From: Chlorokybus atmophyticus
Taxonomy: Eukaryota > Streptophyta > Chlorokybophyceae > Chlorokybales > Chlorokybaceae
DNA length: 64,000 nucleotides
Reading direction: 5' to 3'
Assembly (NCBI GenBank): GCA_009103225.1
Contig: RHPI01002262.1
Coordinates: 705,382-769,381 of the forward strand
Shown: one piece after another, positions 24,395-38,933 of the stretch
Numbering within the stretch: position 1 is the stretch's first letter
Layout of the letters: each line of letters begins with the position of its first letter
Program-made: the position numbers and the translations under genes
Notes under the pieces: generated by a model
Told to the model about the DNA's origin: nothing
The model's input: the letters and a program-made list of their open reading frames with translations, nothing else
Databases searched by the model: none

Positions 24395-26585
24395 CTACTC
24401 GGTGATGACAGACCCCGCGTTGATGGCGGCAGCGCAAGTGCGCGCATCGTTGCACCGCCCATTCTTGAGCAGCTTGGCAGTGTCCGCGAGGAGGCTGAGC
24501 AGGTTGTCGGCGTGGCTGGGGCACGCCGCCGCCGGCTTCACGGTGCAGGTGCGGTACGACCCGAATGCACCGGTGCACTTGTTGATCAGAGCGGCAGTCA
24601 GCTCACGGCGAGCCTGGGCACAGGCAGTTGTCCCGCTTGCTATGCCCTGCAAGAGACGAGGTGTGAATCTGTTGTGTGCATGCACAGGGGTTGAGAGCAC
24701 AATGGTGGTATGTTGCGTGCTGTCCAACAACTAGCATAGCTTACGCGCACGCACACACACGCATGCGCGCACAAGCAAAGGCGCTTGAGAAACACACATG
24801 CACGAATGCGCACGATCTGACACACGGACACGCATACACACATGCCAGTATGACCAATCACGTGGACTTGACCAGCTCAAGAAGGTGCATGTGTAATGCG
24901 CGGCCAGAGGCAGAGGACACATTACAACTGTTGCTTCGAGTCTCCTACCTGGCAGGTGGTGGAGACGCCGGAGATACCGTAGCGTGCCAGGTATCCATCC
25001 ACGCACCTGGTGATCGGGCTGTCGAGGCACCTGTTGACGAAGGCGCTGGCGGGTTGAGGGTTGTTCTTGCATTGGCACTTGCCCACCACCACCTAAGGAG
25101 AACACATGTCAGTGTGCTTCTGTGTCCTTAATGCATGCATGTGTGCATAATAACTACAGCGTGTGTGGTTAGTACCTTGGCGGTGACTGTTTTGAGCCCT
25201 CCACATGCGCTCGAGGCCGTGAAGGTAACTATCGTTGTGCCAGTCGGGAAGACATCAGGTGCGTTGTTGGAGACAGTCACCTCCTCCCCACAAGCACCTG
25301 TGTGCATGTGCATGTTTGAGTTTGAGTGTGTATGTGTGTGCTGGTGCAGGTGCTGGTGCTGGCAATGCAATGTTGGCATGAAGTGTTGCAGGGTATATCT
25401 GCCAAAAGTGAGTGTTCGTTGCTCACCTGAGGCCTTGACATTTGCAAGCCAGTTGCGTATGCGCGAGGCGGGAGTGCCATTGGCTTCAGAGCACGAGAGG
25501 GAGATGTTGCGTGGGACGGTGATGAAGGAAGGAAGCTGGAAGTTGGTGGTGGATATCAACTGGAAGCAGGTGGCGCTCGCACCCGTGCTCAGCTCGAAAG
25601 CGCTCCAGGCCCTTGAAACCGTCTGCGACACGCCACACCCGGGCGTCACCGTGTCCACATAAGCCACACGGACGGCGCTTGTGTTGCAAACGACCGTCGG
25701 GAAGCCAGCTCCTGCAATAGAAAATTGATGGGTGCGTGCGTGTGCGAATCTCTGTGTGCGTGCGTGTGCTTCAGTGGGGAGTTGCGCACTTGTGTATGTG
25801 TCTGTGCGCTTGCAAATGCATTCACACGCACGTATGCGGGAAAAGTGAACTGTCTGCATGCGCACATGTGTGCATGTGTCTGGGTATGCATGCGTATGCG
25901 CACACTTGTATCTAAAATAGACAGCAGTGTTGTGATCTCATATCTAGCTTACCGCCTGCCGGGGTTGGGGTGGCATCCGGGCAGCTGAAGATGATACTGG
26001 AAGGGCAGCTGACAGAGAGGGTGCAGCTAGTCGGAGCGGGTGCTGGTGCGGGAGTCGGGGTTGGGGTCGGTGAGATCACCACAGAGTTGTTGAGCACAGT
26101 GATGCGCCCATCGTTGGTGATGCGAATAGGTGAATTCTGCCTGATGTACTCAGCGAGCACGTCCGCCAAGATCGCACCGTTGTTGAAGACGTATGGGGCC
26201 GCGGCAACGTCGGTGTGGTTGTCTCCACCACTGTAAGCATTTTATCAGTTAGATTCTTAAAAGCTGCTGTTGTTATGTCATAAATGCTATAGCGATGCAT
26301 GTTCACACATCTTGCACACGCGAACAATTGGCATCAACGCATGCAGTGCCACAACCACTGAACTCTGGATAGTACAAGATCCTGCTTTGAGCCACAAGAA
26401 CGCGCACAACATGTTGGCTTACCTGCCAACAAAGTCATTGGTGGCAACGTTGTATAATTCGTTGTCGTCGAGAGGCACGAAAACACCATCAACACGAATC
26501 TGAACGGAAATGACGCGCGAGTATGCTGGCCGGGAGATATCAAAAGTGTACTTCAGGCCCGCAACCTGCGCTCACCCACGTGAGT

Positions 26586-26665
<80 letters not shown>

Positions 26666-26666
26666 N

Positions 26667-26750
<84 letters not shown>

Positions 26751-29700
26751 CACCTGGAGGAAGCGGCCAGCAACAATCTCCCATTGGCCAACACCATTCT
26801 CGAGTGCGTTGCGAATCTGCTTGCCAGTCATGCGCTTCGCGACGACATAGTTACCGAACGGGAACGCCGTCAACACCTGTTCACGCCTGATGGTTCCCGG
26901 CAGTATTGATGCGCGGATGCCTCCACCATTTGTGACAGCCACCTCAAAACGGTCCGTTGAGCTCCTGTACAAATGTCGCAATCACAACAATCAGCACTCT
27001 CAGCACAAGGCTGCCAACATGCACACACGATGTGCGTGGTCATTGTGCACACGCGCGAGCATACATATGCACAACACTCTGCAGACAACAATGCTGTACT
27101 TGAATGGTTGCAGCAGCGCCTCAGCAGACAAGTCCCCGAAGTTGGTCTCCCGCTGCCTAACCTGGTAATACATCCCAACACGAGTCAGCACGCGTGCACA
27201 CATACATACATGATAAGGTGATCACACTGTCATGCAGCACCTGTGGCCGTTCAGCATCAAGCAGCACTTCAGTAGAGCCAAGCACTTCACCGGACGTGGC
27301 ACGCACAGGGCCGGCGAGGGTCTCGATCAGAGCGTTGGTCTCCGCGTCCATTGCAACATTGTTGGAAGACCCACTGCACAAGGTGTTGAGACTTTAGGAG
27401 GATGTTTTACAAGTAACAGTTGGGTAACAGGTTGAGTGGTCAATGGACACATGTATGTACCTGCCACCCATGAGTATTGGTGCATCGGTATAGGTAAGAA
27501 GGTCTCCACTGTCGTCAAATGTGAGCGTGATCTTGCCCATGTACCGACTGGCAAAGAAAGCCTGTTGGAATGACACATGTAAGTGTATGTGTGCATGCGA
27601 GTGCACGCAATTATGTCTGCGTGCAGGAGTGCATATTTAGGCGCACACACAAACACGTAAGTGCATGTGTGCCAATTGTGCGTGTATGCGTGCACATACG
27701 CGAATGTGTGCGTGCACGAGCGCAGATGAAGGTACGCTTAAGCACGTGTGCGATGCGCGCGCGCACACATGCGTACGTGAAAGATAGTATATATGTGTTG
27801 TTGTGCGTAAGTGTATGCACTTGGTCGACCATCCATGCTTTCTTGACTGAACCAAGTACATCTATCAGCAATACTCACCTGGTAGATGGGAATCTGCTTG
27901 CCGGCTTCCACGTTAGATGCCACAACAGTCGGGTACCCGCCCGAAGATGTGTCCACAGCACCCGTGGCAGTGTTGAGCACAGGAGGAGACCCAGAGTCGA
28001 GGAATGTGTGGGAATGACCCCCAATGACCAGATCAATTCCAGGCACTTGGGGTGCGAGGGCCTGGTCTTCAGCGTAGCCAATGTGCGTCAGGGCGATGAC
28101 GATGTTGACACCGTTGCTTTTCAGGTCCGCTGCGCATTTGGTGAGAGCGGGAACGTAGTCGTTGAACTGCACAGTCGGGCCGCCGGAGGACGAGTATGCT
28201 GTCTCCGTCGTGGTCAAGCCGCACACGCCAACCTTGACACGCGTGGGACCAACCTCGAATGTCGTTGAAGGGCGGATAAGACCTGGGCGTGACAAATGGG
28301 TGTATGTGACTGTAGATTGGTAACAGGTGTACCGTATGTGTGCACGTGTGCATTTGCGCATACCGAGATATGCACTACATGCATGCGGTGGCGAACTGCA
28401 CTCGTGCTTACAGGTCACCACTAAACAAAGACACAACATTCTCTGTACAAGCTCTCAACACGTGTACACCACTCCTGAGTACACCAAGACTTGTTCTCAC
28501 TGCTGAGCACATACACGCGCGTTTCACAAAGGTTGTGGCTTAACAGAAGAGAGTATTCAGTATGTTGGAATGCGTTCTGTTGGACCATGGACCATGGACA
28601 GCATATGCGGCACAAACTCTCACCGCTAAGGGGAGAACCGGGGGTGACGTCAATGTTGGCGCTGATGACAGGGAAAGCTTTGGCGCCCGTGGTGACGTTG
28701 CGGATGTACTGTGCAAGAACCTCGGGTCCCTTGTCAAACTCATGGTTGCCAAGCGTCTGCACAGCACCCAAGGAGTTGGTGCATGCATATTCATGCGAGT
28801 GCTCGTGGATGCATGCGTGCACTTGTGCATAGCTGTGCTTACATGACTTTATGCATGTGTGTGCGTGCACATGTTTGTAGACGCTTGTGTGAGCGCATAC
28901 ACCTGTGCATTGGCGTATACATGCTATGGTGTGTGCCAGTGTATGTGCATGCAGATACGTATGTGTGTACAAGTTTGTATTCCTGCGTGTGTGTGTGCAA
29001 GTGTGTATGTGGATGCGCACTTGCATGCATTCTTGTGTTAAATTTCTTGACTGTGGCATACCATAGCTTGCACACCAAGGAGTGGCTGGAAAGAGGCCGC
29101 TTCATAACCATTGTACGCAATGCTCCACAGTGTGCCTGACGTTAGAACCACATGTTTATGGCACTCCAGTTCCCCGCATGCAAGGCTGCAACATGGAGCA
29201 AGAAACTGACACCAACATGTGACTTGCTCTCTCCAGGTGGAATGTTCTGTCAACAAAACCGTACCTGTGAACTGGTCGCCGGCGTCGAGCACAAGCACAG
29301 GCTCAGTCGCAGCGGCCGTGATGTCCTTCGCCTGCCCACCAAAACAGTTGGTCAGTTAGTGCAGAAGCTAATGTGCAAATGGAAGTATTTCACAGCAGTC
29401 CATCAGCACGTAGATTGGTGGTAGACGCCCGCACGTAATAGTTCAGTGATACAGTGGTTGAAGAGGAATGGTTGAGTAGAGGACCAAACAAGTAGCAGAC
29501 AGCAGTTCAGCATTGTTCACAGCACACACGCGCAGTAGCTAACAAGAGCGGTCATTCGAATATATATATATATATATAGTGAACTATATATATATATATA
29601 TATATATGTATATAGTTTACAAGAAACTGGTAGAGGCAAAACTAATTACTGTCAAGTACGCAGCAACACTGGCGAGTAAGGTAATTCACCCTTGTGTTCA

Positions 29701-30053
29701 CCAAATCCAACTCACCTGATCAGTTAACAAGACTCAGTTCGGTACTAGCTGGACACCTGAACTAGTACTACTTGATCACACCTTCCAGTGGTTTTTTCAC
29801 CCTACAGTAGTAGTTGAAAGTGGTTATCACTCTAGTGAAGGCTTTGCACTCAATGTACCTGTTGGACGAGGCGGGCGTAGCCGCCATAGCACAGACCGGC
29901 GTCGGCGGAGGCGGCGGGGCAGGCGTTGGCAGCCGAGTCGGCCTGCTCAATCCTGGCATGCACGTCGTTGATGTGCACGATCGTGAAGGTGAAGTCTGCC
30001 GCCGCTGGCGCCAGCACCAGCAGCAGCAGCAGGCAACAGCTGCTTAGAGCCAT
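24395..30053 (-). CDS. Secreted 5'-nucleotidase with HYR-like C-terminal extension
   Basis: Metallophosphoesterase of the UshA/CD73 family that removes phosphate from nucleotides outside the cell. Exons on the - strand: 30053-29859, 29331-29265, 29135-29062, 28756-28624, 28282-27879, 27561-27461, 27373-27241, 27161-27100, 26964-26754, 26565-26423, 26230-25953, 25711-25427, 25297-25176, 25092-24949, 24646-24395; 867 aa, every phase agrees. A signal peptide (1-20, ends APAAA) is followed by all metal motifs: NDVHAR, LDAGDQFTGT, LGNHEFD, LTHIGY and GGHSHTF. The C-terminal substrate domain has NGGGIRAS and a GGDNHT variant of the usual GGDGF loop. After a TPTPTPAPAPAP linker at about 600 come Cys-rich domains, one HYR-like (VFPTGTTIVTFTASSACGG), and a tail with paired cysteines. 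No GPI signal is evident. The extension suggests cell-wall or matrix anchoring (inference). Confidence 0.94.
26589..26747. repeat. (GA)n microsatellite filling an intron of the 5'-nucleotidase gene
   Basis: About 80 dinucleotide units with one unknown base at 26666. It lies within the intron 26566-26753 and leaves only a few bases for the donor (6 nt) and acceptor side (about 23 nt). The true length may be misassembled. Confidence 0.95.
29563..29608. repeat. (AT)n microsatellite
   Basis: Two TATATA runs separated by GTGAAC, in the first intron of the 5'-nucleotidase gene (29332-29858). Confidence 0.9.
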
Positions 30054-31538
<1,485 letters not shown>

Positions 31539-32986
31539 CTAAAATGCTTTAAACCTTGCTGGGTTGCCTTCATCCATATTGTAACCTTTGCACCCTCGAG
31601 AGTCGTATTGGGCGATATACCTAGCTTCTAACCAATCTATTCGCGCCTTGCAATGTCCTTCATCTAAGACTTCCAACTGCACTTGCTCTTCAAAAGGCTT
31701 ACTGCTATCTAAGTTAGGCAACATTTTCTTAGGTGGGTGTTTACAAGGTTCCTTATAACGCCGACCTGGGTGGCTACTTTGACCGATATATACTTTCTGT
31801 GTTGCCACATGCGTCAACTTGTAGACAAACTTCACACCTTTGTTTATGGGTTGCATACGTTTTTTGAGGTACGTGCAGAGGCCCTGATGTTGGTGTTGGC
31901 ATTGATGCTGTTTCTTGCTGCCGAGGATCGCAGGATCATCTGGACCTCATTGTTTACCTGCAAAGAACAATGTTACTATGAATGTTGCAGTACACATTCG
32001 AGAATGATGTTGAATATGGTGACATATATGTGTAGCGAAGTAGAAGCAAGGAAACAGACAACGGGTAAAGGATAAGAAGCAAGGGAGCCAATGCAAAAGC
32101 AGAAGTGTAACAAAAGATGGAATGACTACATGGGTTCTGACTTGATGTGCCGATTGTTATTGGAACTCTGCTACCGTAGCAGCGTGACGCAACCAAAGCA
32201 TTCTTATGTCATCGCGACTAATCTTGACAAGCACAGTAATCCCATCATCAACTTGGATAACAACACACCTCATTGGCAGCAACATTTGCTACTAGAGCTT
32301 CCCTTGGGTCTGCTTTATTGATTTGCTCAATGGTTTTTTCTGCTTTTCCTTGCGACATGAAACGCGCTGTCTCCCAATTGCAAACTTTGCGAACGTGCAC
32401 CAGCTCGAACACCTATGAAACATCTGTTAACTACAGGTGCTTTGGCCAAGTGTCATATTGATACATACCAGATTAGCGTAAATTGGCTCTGCATTATCAG
32501 GAAGTTCTGGGTTGTCCTTGCGCATCAGAGTGTCCCACAACTTATAAGCTACTTGGCGCTTCAGGTCATCAAAAATGTCGATGCCGAGCTTTCTAAGGTA
32601 GTGAATGCATGTTCCTGCACATACTTGCATCAGTTAACATGCACCACAGTGTGTAAGTGTACATTTACCGCTTCTCACAATTTGCAATGGAGTCCCTGTG
32701 GTTTATGCGAAACTCTTGAGCTCTCTCTTTGGCGAATTAACTTATCGGCCTCTGGCTTGGAGAATAGCCCCTCAACCTTGTCGGGAGTGATTCCTGTTGA
32801 GTCACATACTACCATTTGTTTCGCTGTCAGCGGACGACCAGGCGCATCACCTCCAGAGCTACTGGTACGTGGACGCTTAGAGCCAGGTTCGTCGTTGGAA
32901 ATTGGAGCGTGGAGTCTCTCGAACAGGTCTTTTCCGTTAAAGTCCATGCTGTCAACCAGGTGCATTGTCAATGTAACGCTCGCCAA
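31539..32986 (-). CDS. Transposon-associated gene with C-terminal GIY-YIG nuclease domain
   Basis: The last exon encodes a clear GIY-YIG domain: FVYKLTHVATQKVYIGQS (GIY and YIG halves), GRRYKEP with the Arg, and WLEARYIAQYDSRGCKGYN with the metal-binding Glu and the GYN end. Upstream open pieces on the same strand look like exons of the same gene: 32986-32675 (nuclear-localisation-like SKRPRTSS), 32614-32469 (YLRKLGIDIFDDLKRQ), and about 32410-32270 (VFELVHVRKVCNWETARF). Phases between the first two do not fit cleanly; a slipped AG-dinucleotide run near 32715 would explain it, so the gene may be decaying. It lies just downstream of the Helitron helicase in the same orientation. This nuclease is unrelated to the SLX1-like gene at 2474-5720. 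Exon boundaries are provisional. Confidence 0.55.
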
Positions 32987-33148
32987 CGTGTTGACTCACA
33001 GAGCTCGAAATTAAACAGAGGCAAACTGAGCCACGTAGTTACATGTGTCGAGCTGAGGTGACAGTTTCCGACGATGGGTAGGTGTCTGAGGCAGGTGATG
33101 CGACAGGCATGTATGCACAGTGGCCTGCGACTTGACGTTTCAACTGGT

Positions 33149-33160
33149 GTATATTTATAG
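33149..33160 (-). promoter_or_regulatory. TATA-box-like CTATAAATATA
   Basis: On the - strand, about 165 bases before the ATG of the GIY-YIG gene. Position and sequence fit a core promoter for that gene, separate from the helicase ORF further upstream. Inference only. Confidence 0.45.
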
Positions 33161-33424
33161 CAGCGCTAGATATATTACTAATGTATATCTGCGTGGCAAG
33201 GAAAAGGGTCTGCATCGGCAGAACACCACGTGCTAAGCCATGCCGCAATGCGATTGGTGAGAAGAGATGATGGGATGGAGGAGATGATTGCATACAAAGC
33301 ATGGTTTGATGACGGGTGATACGGCAATTAACTAAATGTGCCCTGTCATCGAACTAAACAATGTGTACAGTGTGGTCATGAGATGCAATTCATGTTACGC
33401 GACATGGTCCAATATCATCGAACA

Positions 33425-33680
33425 TGGAACCATATAACGCCATGTTGTGCAACATCGTTTATACATGCTCAAACATCATGCCATATGCGTTGATATCAAA
33501 CAACGTTGTGCAACATCGTACCATGTCGCCTAAAGCAATATCGTCCAACTTGGAACCATGTAGTGCAATGTTGTGCAACATCGATTACACATGCTCAAAC
33601 ATCTGCAATATGCGTCGATATCAAACAACGTTGCGCAACATCGTATCATATCGCCAAAATGATGCAACATATGTCACACC
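33425..33680. repeat. About 126-bp tandem repeat, two copies
   Basis: Units begin TGGAACCATRTARYGC at 33425 and 33551 and share TTGTGCAACATCG, ACATGCTCAAACATC and GATATCAAACAACGTTG. The word GCAACATSG recalls the repeats in the Helitron 5' leaders. Confidence 0.85.
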
Positions 33681-33717
33681 ATTGCGCAACACCAACTGGA
33701 CTTACTGGTTATCAATG

Positions 33718-36700
33718 TCAATCCCCAGGAACGGGCGTCATCTCTTCAGGGCGCGGCAAACGCGTCAGCCATAAATAGGCCATGTTTGTCACACGCGACA
33801 ACGCCACATACCACAATTTAGGAGCAAAAGCTTTCTGCATGTGGACAACAGTAGTTGATTGTAGCGTTGCACCTTGACACTTGTGCACTGTCATTGCATA
33901 CGCTAGCTGCAAAGGAAACACAGCTTTGTAGTACGTTTTGCCTTGAAACGTTGTTGTTTGCTGTATTGTTTGACGCATCCACATGGGTTCTGCCAAGTGA
34001 TCAAATGTAACTTGTATACTGCTTACATTACCTTTGTAGTATCTGAACTGCGTCACTGTTCCCAAAGACCCATTGGCTACACCATCTTGCAGTGAAACGT
34101 TTTCTAAAACCAACACCTTTGCTCCCTTGGCGATTGAAGGTATTAAGTTGAACTTGGGCTTGTGAATCTAATCGTACAGTTCGGGCACGTTCACTGCATT
34201 AGAAGTAATTTGTACTGGCACGATGGTATCGGCTGCAAAACGTTGTCTCACAATCATGCTGTTGAAAGCCAGTGTGTCTTGTACATGTGAACACAATATG
34301 GTTGCATCACTTGGTAACTGCTGTAAGTACTCCGAAGCGACCGGACAGCCATTTAACGCATCTGCTATCTCTGTTGAACTGGGTATGCCAGAACAAACTT
34401 GAATCAAGAATTGAGCAAACAAAGGGTCTCAAGCATGACGCACTGAAACAGAAAGAAAATGTTGCTTAAGTAATGGCCACCTCTGTGATGCAGGAATATG
34501 GCATTTGTGGCAAACCTGCGATGTGTCTTGGACTTTGTGTCCACAAACTGCTGGCAGCTGCTTGTGGTCACCAACCGATACAACGCCAACTATTTGTAGA
34601 AATTCTGGTTCATGAACTTGCTGTAAGCGCAGCATCACCAAGTCAAACAACCGCGATGTCATCATGGAAAACTCGTCAGTAATAAATACTCAACAATGAT
34701 GTAACAGTTTGTAAGCATCATCCATAGCAGTTGCAAACCGTTGACAAGTATTGCGAAGTTGGAATGTACAGTTGAAGCAGACGAGCTGAGCCGCATAGCC
34801 GCAGCGCCAGTTGTAGCACTGAGTAAAACAGGTATCGCAGCAACGCGCAACTTGTGAGTGATGAATTTGGTCAAGAATGTTTTGCCTGCTCCTGGACAAC
34901 CAGATAATACATGTAGACCAACCGGTGTTGCAATGATACATGTTGCGGTGCGTTCTTGCTGGCTGGTCACAGAGAAATTGTTCGCAAACGCAAACTCTTC
35001 AACATTTAAAGTATCTTGAAACATCGGCGCTGATACATCTGGGTTCGTTGTCACAGTTGAAGCTGGAGATGCAGGATTGGATGATGTTAATGTTGAATAT
35101 TGCGTGGTAGGTTCTGGTGCAGTTTGGCTGTCTGTCGGACCAGCTGCAGCCATGGACAAGGCATTAATAGCATTATCAGTGGTCTGCATCATGGCTTTCA
35201 TTGTATGGTGAATCTTAACATCATTGTATAGATGACGTTCGGCATAGCGCGTGACATGTGTCAACAAATTGCGGTTTGTGTTGTTAATGAAACCCCGCAA
35301 CACACATTCTTCATAGTAAGTGCGTGATTGGTTGTTCAAAGAAATCAAATCAACTTCAAAACGAAAAGTAACCCGCTGAAGAAGTAAATTGAAACAAAAC
35401 CCCTCAATGCTGTGTACATGATGGTAATCCGTGAATCTGATGATGCGCGGGACAGCTAACTCATAAACGAATGCATTCAGTCTGTCTCTTAGAGTACGCA
35501 CTGTGTTATGTGGCATAGTGTCTCCATCTCGGTGCATGTACTGTCAAAAGTGGTTGTACATTGTTACTCTTTCTACCTCGTCAGGCCTGACACAATAACG
35601 ATGAATGGGATGCACAATTACCGTCCGTGCACAACCGTTCACTATGCGAGAACGATTGTTAGGCAAACGCGTGTCAACATATGTTACATTGGACGACATT
35701 TGCATGATGGGAATATCTAAACGTATCAAAGCAGCTTCAGCTGGAGCACTGGGTTTGGACAAGTACATTGTGTTCAATATGCGCAATTCGTTAACAGTCA
35801 ATACTTGCAAACCGAGTGCATTGGTGTCTAATGTATCATCAACAGTGCCACAAGGTTCCATTTAAGTTGTGTACTTGACTAAATACCTGCTCAAATGACT
35901 GTCAGTGACTTGCAACACATTACAATGAGCACCCCACAATACTAAAAGCACTGGGTGTGTGGGAACAACATTGCAGTAACAAGTGCGTGGTCTGTAATAA
36001 TCGTACCTGCGCGTTTTTGTATTCAACTGAGGTCGACGATCTGGTTGTACGGGATACGAAAAGCCCATGTCGCACTTGTTGTCAAATGCTCTGCAGCCAC
36101 TGCCAACATCAAAACACTTGTGCATCTGCTTGCGTACAATATATTTACAAAAAACTCGCAGTTTGGAATCAGCTAGTACAAATATTTGCTGTTTTGCATG
36201 GTTAAAATCTCCGGGGATAAACGCAGTGGTTTCACTGCAAACTCGTTCAACATCGTCAGGGTGTAACCACAACATAACTTGTGCATGCAAAGATTCACGG
36301 TGTTGTGTTTTATACCTGATAACATAGTGCATCATACGTCTAAGACTATCCTTTTGCATGATATATTCTTCAAAGAAGGTGCTGAACCGATGATGAAACA
36401 AACGTGCGCACTCCACAGGGGCATCGCGCCAACTAAGTTGCGTGGAGACATTGTGGAGAACATGGAGAACATTCTGCAAATCAATGATCTCAGGGAATTT
36501 GGTACTGGACATGTTATCTGCAGTCATGGTGACAAAGAGATGAGGCATACCCCAATGCTCAACCAGACACAGCAGCTCACTCAACTTTTGTCGATGCCAA
36601 CTCGGAGATCCAATGATGTCACCAGGGACACGAAATTTTACAGCGTTTTTAATGGCATCATTGATTGTGGCAGTAGGTCGTTGTTTGAGGAACTTTTTAA

Positions 36701-37796
36701 CATCAGCGTCCACAGCAACTTCGCGGCACTTTCTGGCTGTGAGAAGTGATTGACGGATTTGGTACATCAACAGCAAATAAGGCTTGTACAATGTGAAAAC
36801 TGAGAACGATTGAGTAAGACGGAACTTGACATAATCTAACAGTCTGCTGTACAGGTTACCATCAAAGAACCCACGATTTTGCGGAAGCAACATGGGAAAC
36901 AGAGCAGACTCAACAGTTAAATTAAGAATGTTGTACGCACCACCTGTATCCATGTGTATAAAAAGAGGAACACAAGGCTTACGCATCGACATATGTCTAA
37001 CGCGCAACATGGTGTCCACTGTGACTTCAACTGTGCTGCGCGAAGGAAATGGCAACAAAGTGGTTAAAACGTATGTGTATGCTGATTCACTAGCAATGTT
37101 TAAAGGATTACGATCCTGTGCACGAGACACAACGCTACGAATAGTAGATGAACCGACAGTGGGGATGCCGTCAAAACAAATGGTTGTTCTGCCAATGTCT
37201 GATATTACTGAACCGGAGTGTTGGACGATAATAGCTCGCTCAACAACTGCAGCAACAAGATGGCATGTTGGTTCTAATGTGTAAACGCATCCCAAGTGAT
37301 AAACACGTACCGTTAATCATATTCAACTGCTGAACTTGGCCAGAAGTGAAACTGCATGAGTTATATAAGTCGCAAAGCGCCATGGACGTGTTGACAAGGG
37401 ACAACATCTGCACTATCATGGGATGTGTCTCCAACAACTTGCGAATGTACACTGCGCTGTGTAACACAATGTAACTGGAACGCTCCGACCCGTGACTACA
37501 TCGATGGCATTGGTAGTAATTACTATCACACTTGGTATAATCGGACATAAAGACATTACCAATGCATTACTAACGCTAGTAGCCAAATCATATGGTGCAA
37601 CAGTGGGTACTGATTGACGATACATTGGGTGATAAGTAGCAGCAGCAGAGTAAAACTGTACATGCCCGCACAAAGAACAACATTGCATTCGCGTGAGAAA
37701 CTTACGTTGTGCATCTTGTCAAAAGGAAAGCATATCATCGTAGTCGTCCCACAATTCGCAATGCTGAGACAAATCGCAGTGTTGCTCGGAAGTCAT
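33718..37796 (-). pseudogene. Helitron Rep-helicase (copy 2), inactivated
   Basis: About 1,350 codons of a Helitron transposase from ATG 37796. In order: zinc fingers (CCSLCGH; CHRCSHG), a Helitron-like N domain (SPSWHRQKLSELLCLVEHWG, then LFVTMTADN), a Rep core with LHAQVMLWL where HUH is expected, paired tyrosines in RYLVKY, then a PIF1-type helicase: Walker A GCPGAGKT, ATTGAAAMRL, DEFSMM, VGDHKQLPAV, and AYAMTVHKCQGATL with VALSRVT. Breaks: TGA after LSF near 37728, TAA after KYTT at 35862, TGA after YNHF near 35542, a frameshift near 34750 plus TGA before VFITDEF, and further frame changes at 34430 and 34140. The long intact stretches imply recent loss of function. The GIY-YIG gene lies downstream on the same strand. 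Confidence 0.92.
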
Positions 37797-38512
37797 AGCG
37801 GATGACGCAACAATACTAAGTGGAACATATCAACCGCCCTGACATTCGTCGCCATCCAAAAGAACCATCTCGGCACAGTCCAGCAATTAGGGCGTGCACT
37901 GATGCAAATCCACATGCACAATATATATATCTCGAATGTGTTGCAATATGTTGCGATATGATTAGATATGCTGCGATATGGTGCAACATGGTGCGATATG
38001 GTTAGCAACCTGCAGTTAAGTGTTTCAAAAACTTAATCAATGTAACGTTCACGCCACGGTACGTGCTGCGATACTCGGTAAGTAATTGTGAGGTTACAAC
38101 CATCAAAATAATGCTAACCTGAATTACCTTAACGTTAAAATTCAACTAAACGAAAAATCGTATCGTTAAGCCACCATTTGGTCATACATGCAGAGATTGA
38201 TCAATTGGGATCGCAACGGTGACAACAACCGTTGCCGAAAAAGGCAGCGAAATGGCCAATCATTGCAAAGATGCGTAAAAGGTGCCGAAAACTATCTCAG
38301 CGGCAACCCAAAATCGCTAGGGATTCGGTGCAATTGCGGCACAGTTAAAGGTTAAAACGGCCGCGTTTTTGGCGGTACGAGGTCGGGCAGGCCCCATACC
38401 CCAAAGACATGCCGCCACTACTCACCCTCGTTCTAACTAATCCACTCTACCATGTAACGCTAATTGATTACACGCTATAGTTAGTGCGTCATCAAACATG
38501 GTCAACAGCCGA

Positions 38513-38933
38513 AAAAGATTATTGCGGATAAGTAGTCAATTTGTTATCCGCAGTAAATAATTGGCTGCGCCACGCTACGGCAAAACGCGTCCGCCAATCG
38601 GCCGCCAGAAGTTTTGAGTTCCGCCATCTTCACGGGCAAATCGCGCGTGAGAATTACAACCTTTAGGCTTAGGAGTTGGCTGCGACATGCACAGCAAACT
38701 AGCTACTCGTAAAACCTATTCTATCAGCACAAGTCTAAAAATCACAAAAGTAAATTTCCGGCGTGCTTCTTCAATCTGCTACATTTCGACATTAAGAATG
38801 CCCCGTCAAGCGACTTGGTTATTGAGATAATTCGCGGCCCAAAAGGTCGAGTTTCGGTACTTAAAGAAGTACAAGTACTTTTTTTAAAGCAACCAACCTA
38901 GTGTTAACGTATTAACAAATACGATTGGGCCAA
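38513..38933. other. Spacer between two Helitrons
   Basis: Separates the 5' end of copy 2 from the 3' end of the next element. GC words such as CCGCCAATCGGCCGCCAG occur, but there is no supported gene. Confidence 0.45.

Noticed and set aside
26523-26981. Arg-Glu and Ser-Leu repeat reading frames
   Set aside because: They are translations of the (GA)n microsatellite within an intron.
35542-37728. In-frame TGA codons in the Helitron ORF as possible recoding
   Set aside because: A TAA and several frameshifts interrupt the same ORF, and host genes here use TGA as a stop (for example 20577-20579), so simple decay explains it.
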